Source of the DNA: Rhizomys pruinosus
Taxonomy: Eukaryota > Chordata > Mammalia > Rodentia > Spalacidae
Length of the DNA stretch: 64,000 nucleotides
Assembly (NCBI GenBank): GCA_009823505.1
Contig: VZQC01006583.1
Span: 1,553,681-1,617,680, forward strand
Reading direction: 5' to 3'
The translations under genes were made by a program, and so were the position numbers. Below, in pieces: positions 57,174 through 64,000 of the stretch. Position 1 is the stretch's first letter. Each line of letters starts with the position of its first letter. The notes under the pieces were generated by a model that saw only the letters and a program-made list of their open reading frames with translations, was not told the origin of the DNA and made no database searches.

Positions 57174-58731
57174 AAGTTAATTAGCACCTTTTATGTAGCC
57201 TGGTTTACCCACAGCACAGAATTTCAAAATGCAGTCAGTATCACTATTACTTGTACAGTGTTTTGCATTTTTTTTTCTTTGTGTGTGTTTGTGTGTGTAG
57301 TGCATATATGTGCAGGTGCGTTTGTATGTGGAGGCCAGAGAACAGCTTGGGGTGTCTTGCCTGGGGAGCTCTCCACCTTGTTTCTTTGGAACAGGGTTTT
57401 TGATTGGTCTGGAATTCACCAAAGAGGCCAATGAGCCCCAGGGATGAGTCTGTTCCTGCTTCTCCAGCATGGGGATTATACAAACATGTAACCACACCAA
57501 GCTTTTCCAGATGATAGTACTAGGGCTTGCTTCAGACTTGCATTACACTCTTAAAATCTAAACTATCAATACCTATTTTATATATGTGGCACATTTCATT
57601 TCAGATTAGCCACTTTCCAAATTGTCATTAGATGGGGGCTAGGTTATCACACCAAGACCAGATAGCTTGTAACCCCAGCTGCATCTGTTTGTTCAAAATA
57701 TGATTTATGTAAGCCATATAGAAGCTTTTCCTAGCAAGAATAAAATATTAACAGTATCAGTATTACCTGCTTTGGAGATGAAAAAGCATATTTTTGTGAA
57801 GATTTTAAACTTTTAAGTGTTAGGAGGGTGAAAATGAAAGAAAAGAAATTAAAATATATGATAAAGATTAATGTTACCAATGAAAATATCTTAAGTAATC
57901 TATAACCTAATGAAGATGATTAGATGAATACCTCAAAGTTCTTTAGACATCAGAGGAGAGTAGGTATAGAAACACCAAATGAAAGAAGACAGCTGATATG
58001 TGTTTAGAAATGAAAGGGACAAGTTTCTGCCTCTTTGATGTGGATGTGTGGAGTGCTTCTGGACACATATGTGGGGAGGGCACAGCCTACACTCTCCAGG
58101 CCCATGCTGTTGCTGGGATGAAGCACACTGACTCAAAGCAACTTAGGGGAAGACAGGGTTTATCTCACCCTGTATGCCAAGGTCCCAGTCCATCCTTGAG
58201 GCAGGGCAGGAACTCAAGAAGGAGCTTGAGGGCCAGACTGCTTGCTATGCCACACGGCATCACCCTGACCAGGGAGGGACCTCACCTCACAGCCAAGGAG
58301 TTACAGGAGGAGCCCTGACTCCACACAGCATCACCCTGACCAGAGAGGGACCTCACCTTGTCTTGCGCAGCAGTCTCGCCGGCAAGAACTTCACGCGGAC
58401 AACAGGATTCTTCTGCGGTAATATTTATTGTGCACAGCTCTTTTAGGAGAAGGACCCCGCAATGGAGCAAGGGTGCTGTTTATATAGCAGTCTAGAGGGT
58501 TCGTGTATGCTCTGGATTGGTGCAGTGCCCTGATGCCTCATTAGCATGCCCAAGGCGTGGGCTCAGAGAGCACGGGCTCAGAGAGCGTGGGCTCGGAGAG
58601 TAGTAGTCATGCGCAGTTTGTCCAATGCAAAGGCAACAGTGGGAAGCGGCTTGTTGTTGTTCTAGCGACTCAGGAAGTCCGCGCCATCTTAGGGCGTGGT
58701 ACAGCACACATTGTGTGGTAGGCTGCCAACA
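57120..58731 (+). repeat. Duplicated block F, copy 2 (with minus-strand solo IAP LTR)
   Basis: Direct repeat of 45869-47484. It follows the IAP env remnant without a 3' LTR, so a recombination or assembly join lies at 57118-57121. Confidence 0.93.
58359..58731 (-). mobile_element. Solo IAP LTR with perfect 6-bp target duplication
   Basis: The minus-strand LTR is 373 bp. The target tcacct is exactly duplicated at 58353-58358 and 58732-58737, inside the minisatellite. The left edge at tgtcttgcgcag and the right edge at ctgccaaca are clean. Confidence 0.93.
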
Positions 58732-59325
58732 TCACCTCACAGCCAAGGATTTACAGGAGGAGCCCTGACTCCACACAGCATCACCCTGAGCAGGGAGGGA
58801 CCTCGCTTCACAGCCAAGGATTTACAGGAGGAGCCCTGACTCCACACAGCATTACCCTGACCAGGGAGGCTCACTTCACAGCTAAGGAGTTACAGGAGGA
58901 GCCCTGACTCCACACAGCATCATCTTGACCAGGGAGGGACCTCGCTTCACAGCCAAGGATTTACAGGAGGAGCCCTGACTCCACACAGCATCACCCTGAC
59001 CAGGGAGGGACCTCGCTTCACAGCCAAGGATTTACAGGAGGAGCCCTGACTCCACACAGCATTACCCTGACCAGGGAGGCTCGCTTCACAGCCAAGGAGT
59101 TACAGGAGAAGCCCTGACTCCACACAGCATCACCCTGACCAGGGAGGGACCTCGCTTCACAGCCAATGAGTTATAGGGGGAGCCCTGACTCCACACAGCA
59201 ACACCCTGATCAGAGAGGGACCTCACTTCACAGCCAAGGAGTTACAGGAGGAGCCCTGACTCCACACAGCATCACCCTGACCAGGGAGGGTCCTCATTTC
59301 ACAGCCAGAGAGTTACAGGAGGATC
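58732..59325 (-). repeat. 71-bp minisatellite, right array, about 8-9 units
   Basis: Units of 71 bp (one or two shortened) start tcacagccaaggatttacag and contain gactccacacagcatcaccc. Further units lie on the other side of the IAP LTR at 58270-58358 and, in copy 1, at 47020-47107. Confidence 0.94.
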
Positions 59326-60019
59326 CCTGAGGAGTCTTCTGGCTCCATAGCTCACTCACAGGCTGGTGAAGACTTTTCTCCCACAGCTCAGGACCACTCG
59401 GCCACTCACAGTGGACGGGGCCCCTCTACAGCAGTTAACAGTGAAGACTGTCCTCCCCCCATCCCAGACCAGCCATCAGGCCAGTCTAACCTAGGCAATT
59501 TCTCCATTGAGGCTTCCTTCTTGGAGGACTGCAGGCTGTGCCAAGTTGGCAATTAGAGCCAACCGGGCAGAGTCCATTATGCCACTAAAAATGAAAATGA
59601 CACAACAGTCATGAGAAGTGATTTCTAATACCATTAAAATCAGTATCTTTCATCCTAGGAATTTTAATTCCATATCTTGAGGAAATTGCTAGAAAGAGAT
59701 ATAAAGGTGAATATAAAATGATCCTTATGCTAACAGGACTGCTGAGGAATTGAAAACAACCCAATTATCCACTAAAAGACAGGGATTAAACCTACTGTTG
59801 ATGTATTTCCACTTGAACAGGTGGGTATATCCAGTAACACTATGTGGCCACTTAACTACTAATGCAGCTTTGCGTTTATCTCATTTTATATATATATAAT
59901 GAGATGCTGAGATACAGAGCAGTGGGTAATATAGTTTGTGTTTATCTCCTGTATATGCACGTATTAAATGAAATGCTAAGATATGAAGTAGTGCAAACTT
60001 ATTACCATTCACAGCACAC

Positions 60020-60235
60020 ACTCAGGAGACTGGGGAGATGACTCATTGGGCAAAGTCCTCCCACACAAGACTGTGGACCTGAGTGTGGTGCCCCTGTGCC
60101 CACATCAAAAGCTGCCAGCACAGGCCTGTTATCCCATTGCTGGAGAGGAGGAGTCAGGAGCATCTTGAAGCAGCCAGGCTGGCTGAACTGGCACAGGCCA
60201 GGTTCCGTGTGAGACCCTGTCTCAAAATAGAAGGT
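60020..60235 (+). mobile_element. B4-type SINE (right arm)
   Basis: Forward counterpart of 54060-54260: gactggggagatgactcattgg and ccaggttccgtgtgagaccctgtctc. Confidence 0.7.
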
Positions 60236-60366
60236 AGGGAGCCGTTGAAGAAGATACCTGACATCAAATTTTGTTCTCAAATGTACACGTGTGAGTGTAT
60301 ACACATGTGCACATTCATACACATGTGCAAACACAAACATACACACACACAAAATTAACCAAACAC

Positions 60367-60368
60367 AG

Positions 60369-60395
<27 letters not shown>
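60367..60395 (+). repeat. (CA)n microsatellite (right arm)
   Basis: Mirror of 53917-53939. Confidence 0.9.
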
Positions 60396-60399
<4 letters not shown>

Positions 60400-61099
60400 A
60401 GTAGGCTTATTTATATAATAATTCACGTTCTTTATAGTTTTTGGAAGAAATATTTTAATAAGAAACGAGAATGTCTTATTAGTAATTATAACAATATATG
60501 TCTTTATGTTTTTACAAAAATGGAAACCAAAATAACATACTATTCTGGGTTAAGGTGAAACTCTTTCCTTCAATGGAGAGCAAAGGAAGAAAGAACAGGG
60601 AATAGGAGTCATTCTGCACTCAGAATTATCCTCATCCTGCTTCTCTGAGATTCACTTGTCTGGAAAGTCTCTTCATTCCAAGCTCTTGATCTTCTTTTCA
60701 CTTGAAATTCAGGGGGAAAAACCTACATAAAAATAGAGCTGTAAAATGACTTCCCATCTGACAGGTTTATAGATTATAACCCCGCTGCAATGCACATGTG
60801 AGTTTACCTGCCAAGTGTGAACCCTGGGAAGTTCAGGGCCAGACAGGAAGTGTTGAACTGGGAAATCACGTACCAGAAAGCCATTAAAACTTCAACTCGG
60901 CTCAGAGAAAGGTTAACTGAAGATGTGTCACATAAAGAGCAAAACACAGGGAGTGTTCCCACAGGGAACATAGTGCCCAACTTATCTCTCAGCTCTTGGA
61001 GAAGGACACAATGGAACTGCCCAAGCACCACTGCTTCCACTTCCGCAAATCTGTACGTTGAAGCCTCACCCCCAGTGCTAAAGTAGTAAGATGTAAGAG

Positions 61100-61445
61100 A
61101 CGGAGCTAGTCAGTTTCTGATACTGTAGCAAAACACCAGAGACGCTTAACTCACAAAGAAAACAGGTTTATTTTGGCTCAAAGTTTGGAGGTTCTGGTCT
61201 GAGGCCAGGTGGCCTATGGTATGATAGGAGCACAGGATGGGCAAAGCTGCCCATTTGATGAGCCAAACGGCAAAGAATAGGACAGGAAGAGACTGGGGTC
61301 CTAAAGTCCCCTTTAAGGGCCACCTAAGGATTTCCCATGAGGCCTTGAGGCCCCGCATCCCAACCTTCCACCACCACTCTCCCCAGGGAAACTCACATTA
61401 TTGTGGAGGTGACTAGGGATGAGAAGACTTTGAGTTCACAGTCTC
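61100..61445 (-). mobile_element. MaLR (ORR1/MT-type) LTR (right arm)
   Basis: Reverse counterpart of 52850-53198. The plus strand shows gaaaacaggtttattttggctc, the reversed poly(A) region. Confidence 0.72.
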
Positions 61446-62320
61446 AAGACATGAAACATCCTTGGGCTGAATGTCAGCCACCTCTCTTCAGCAAAGGCAG
61501 GGGCCTCGGCTTCAATGCCTTGTTTTCTTTCTAAAATATACCCTATTGATTCTTTGAGAGTCTCATAGCACATATTCTGATCACATCTGGTCCTTGGGCC
61601 CATCTCTGATCCTACATTGCCCCCACCTCCCAGTCTTCATTTCTTGTCTTTTTCAAAAGGTCTATTGAGTCTAATTTTCAGTCTTTGAATGATCTGGGGT
61701 GTGAGTCCATCCCTTCGCATCTGGTCAATCAACCAGGTATCACACCCTTAAAGAAAACTGACTCTGTCTCCCAGAAGTTATCAGTTACCAATCAGCCAGT
61801 GTTGGGGCTTCTTCCCTCCCTCCCCATCCATGTTTGATTGTTATCTGGCCTGAGCTTGCACAATTCTGGTGCATGTTGTCACAAATGCTGTGGGTTCATA
61901 TGTGCAAATGATAGGGGGAAATTAGCCTAATGTGGAAGCAATGAATGAAGTTAGGATAACTTCACTCTGTGTGGAAGATGAATAACCACTAGTGAGTGTA
62001 TTGGTGAGAATCCTCTGTCCTCCCAATAATAAGCCTAATAATAAATGTTCTTGTTGATATATGTGGGAATGACAGAACTTTGTAATTGTGCTTTTAAGAT
62101 TTTAGTCTTAAAAGCCTCTACTTTAGATCTGTCTTTGAAAGCTGTAATAAGAAATAACTTCCCACTCCAAGCTTTAACCTGTCATAGAATAAAACAGACA
62201 AACCCACAGCATTCCAGCCTGTGAGTGTTTTGAAGAATGTTGCCTCTTGCAGTGGTCTTGAGGAAATATAAAATAGCTAAGATTGTACTAGCATCAGCGA
62301 TATATCATGTTAAGGGGGAA

Positions 62321-62640
62321 TGTCACAACCCTTGCCCACAGTGGCCTGAAATATCTGCGTTTTGTAAAATGCTGACTTTAAAATTCCCTATAATAGCTTA
62401 AGGGGCATGTATACTTCTGCTCTGGAAGTCTCAAATTTATCAATGTGATTACTGCCTAGGGATGATGTGAAAAATCCTGTAAAAACCTGTACGTATTTCT
62501 GGTCTGTGTCACCATTTCTCTGGAGCAACTTAGCCAAGACCAAGGCAGGTGCATAATAAAATATAAACTTCTTCCACTTCCTGAGTGTGGTTCGAGTCTT
62601 CTTGCTGGACCAGGTCAGCTTTGGGTTAATTCCCATAACA
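62321..62640 (+). mobile_element. LTR with adjacent polypurine tract (right arm)
   Basis: Starts TGTCACAACCCTTGCCC after the purine run taagggggaa (62311-62320) and ends TCCCATAACA. A poly(A) signal lies near 62553. It is the forward counterpart of 51675-51984. Confidence 0.68.
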
Positions 62641-63739
62641 CAGCTGCTTGTAGTGTCCAGACAGCTGGGTTTCCTTGTGATCATCTACCCCCATTCTGTA
62701 ATGATTTCTCAGCCCCAGGAGGTTAGGGCATAACATACGTAGGTGGCCCATTTAGAGCCGAGGACTCCACGGTTCTTATTCTCTGCACACTGACCAGTTG
62801 GTGTCTCTGTGCTAATCACCATCTACTTCAAGAAGAAATTCCTGTGGAGAGAGTTGACAGATGCTGTGATATACTGTGGCACTGTTACCAAGGCCATAGG
62901 GAAGAAGCTACTGTTATTTTGCTAAACAGGCATAATAGTAAATGGACTCCTAATGACTTGCTGCTGTACCAGTACATTAGTGCTTGCCTTGTTTTCTCCC
63001 ATTCCTCCCTCTGGTCCTGCTCTATCCACTTGATTCATTCATTTTCCCCATGTGTTGTTACTGCAGGGACAGAATCGACAAGCATTTTATGTGTAGCTTG
63101 GAATTCTTCTCAGTGTAATCTCCTGTGTGACTCTTCCTGGGGAGACATGCTCAAACAACTATGTATATCACTGTAGTGATCAGGCATCACCTACCAGAGA
63201 AATGATTCCACCAAGATCTAGCTCACTGAGCCGGATCGGGTACAGGGGATACTTGCCAGATCATGGGTGTCTCAAAGGCCTCCTCAGCCATGAGACACAC
63301 TGGTACAGCAAGACAGCTGCAGCCTTGGACACCGAGACACAACTTGCAGACAGCTCCTAAGTTCTGCCATATAGGCCATGCCTCCTTAGGAAATGTCATA
63401 TGTCATAACCTAGCTGCAGTACCTTTCCAGAGATATTTCCATTTGATGACTTCCCATAATGCTCTGTTCTCTGCTCACCCTTGGGGTGCTTTGCTGTTGT
63501 CCACACCCATATCCTGCCTCAAGTTATTTTTTAATGTTATTCCTAACTTTTTTGGTGTCTGCTACCTATGAACACCTGTTTACCTTAGACGTCCTCTATC
63601 ATTCTCCATCTATTCCTTTAAAGCAGAGTCTCTCCCTGAACCTGGGGTTCACAACTTGTTGAGGCTAGAATCCCCCAAACCCTAGTGAACCTCCTCTCTT
63701 TGCTCTTGTTGGAGCAGAGATTACAAGTGTCTGTAGAGA

Positions 63740-63835
63740 GGTCTGGCCTGTGATGTGAGCCCTGGGATATGAACTCAAGGCCTCATGATTTTCGGGTAAG
63801 CACTGTCTACCACTGAGCCACCTCCCTAGCCCCGA
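63740..63835 (-). mobile_element. ID/B4-type SINE (right arm)
   Basis: Reverse counterpart of 50500-50600, ending gccacctccctagcccc. Confidence 0.65.
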
Positions 63836-64000
63836 GCCTCAAGTTCTGTATCTGAAGTGTCCACTCTGTCCTCTGGATTTCTTTGACTACCTATGAAAAT
63901 GAAGTGGATTCGCAGATAAGTATCCCAATCTTCATCTAGTAACCGAGCACTAACCTGTGTGCACTCATCCTCTTTGTGAGTGGTTCGCCCCATAATTCTG

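Larger units (their letters stand above)
58359..64000 (-). repeat. Large inverted repeat, right arm (continues past the window)
   Basis: Reverse complement of 50328-55831. The arm is still matching at the last base of the window. Confidence 0.92.

Overview
This window is repeat-dense nuclear DNA from a muroid rodent, most likely a cricetid (hamster or deer-mouse type). The evidence is the SINE set (B1, B2, B3, B4/ID), rodent L1 3' ends, MaLR elements with a tRNA-Leu-type primer site, and intracisternal-A-particle (IAP) sequences with a tRNA-Phe-type primer site. I found no host protein-coding exon and no structural RNA gene that I can support. The open frames are pieces of retroelements, microsatellites or SINEs. 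The only long one is a 396-codon frame inside a MaLR element (9064-10254, minus).

Layout. 1-6741: two diverged minus-strand copies of one ERV (1-3501 and 3648-6741), each ending at its right in an LTR with a tRNA-His-like primer site. 6742-27563: background sequence with SINEs, L1 pieces, microsatellites and two full-length MaLR elements (8523-10619 minus, 20012-22063 plus). 27564-42542: a nested insertion. An ERV1-type solo LTR is split by a 14.5-kb class II ERV (LTRs 27947-28375 and 42018-42439) that has a tRNA-Lys primer site in duplicate, a leader with tandem repeats, a 19-codon gag start, and a tandemly duplicated A-B-C/B/A-B-C interior carrying two copies of an env membrane-anchor fragment. 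42547-45868: background, one more LTR and a long GGA tract.

45869-64000: a complex rearranged locus. A block of about 1.6 kb (45869-47484) recurs in direct orientation at 57120-58731. Both copies end in a minus-strand IAP LTR sitting in a 71-bp minisatellite. The first is followed by IAP interior that stops at an ambiguous base (N, 48693). The second is a solo LTR with a perfect 6-bp target duplication. A large inverted repeat has arms from about 50328-55831 and 58359-64000, running off the window. Its spacer holds the rest of an IAP interior plus the second block. The pieces fit one IAP insertion seen as provirus and as solo LTR, either in a true palindrome or in two haplotypes misjoined during assembly.

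Frequent one-base indels between copies in the large ERV and in the inverted arms suggest under-polished long-read sequence, so broken frames there should not be taken at face value. All family assignments come from reading motifs by eye; no database search was run.
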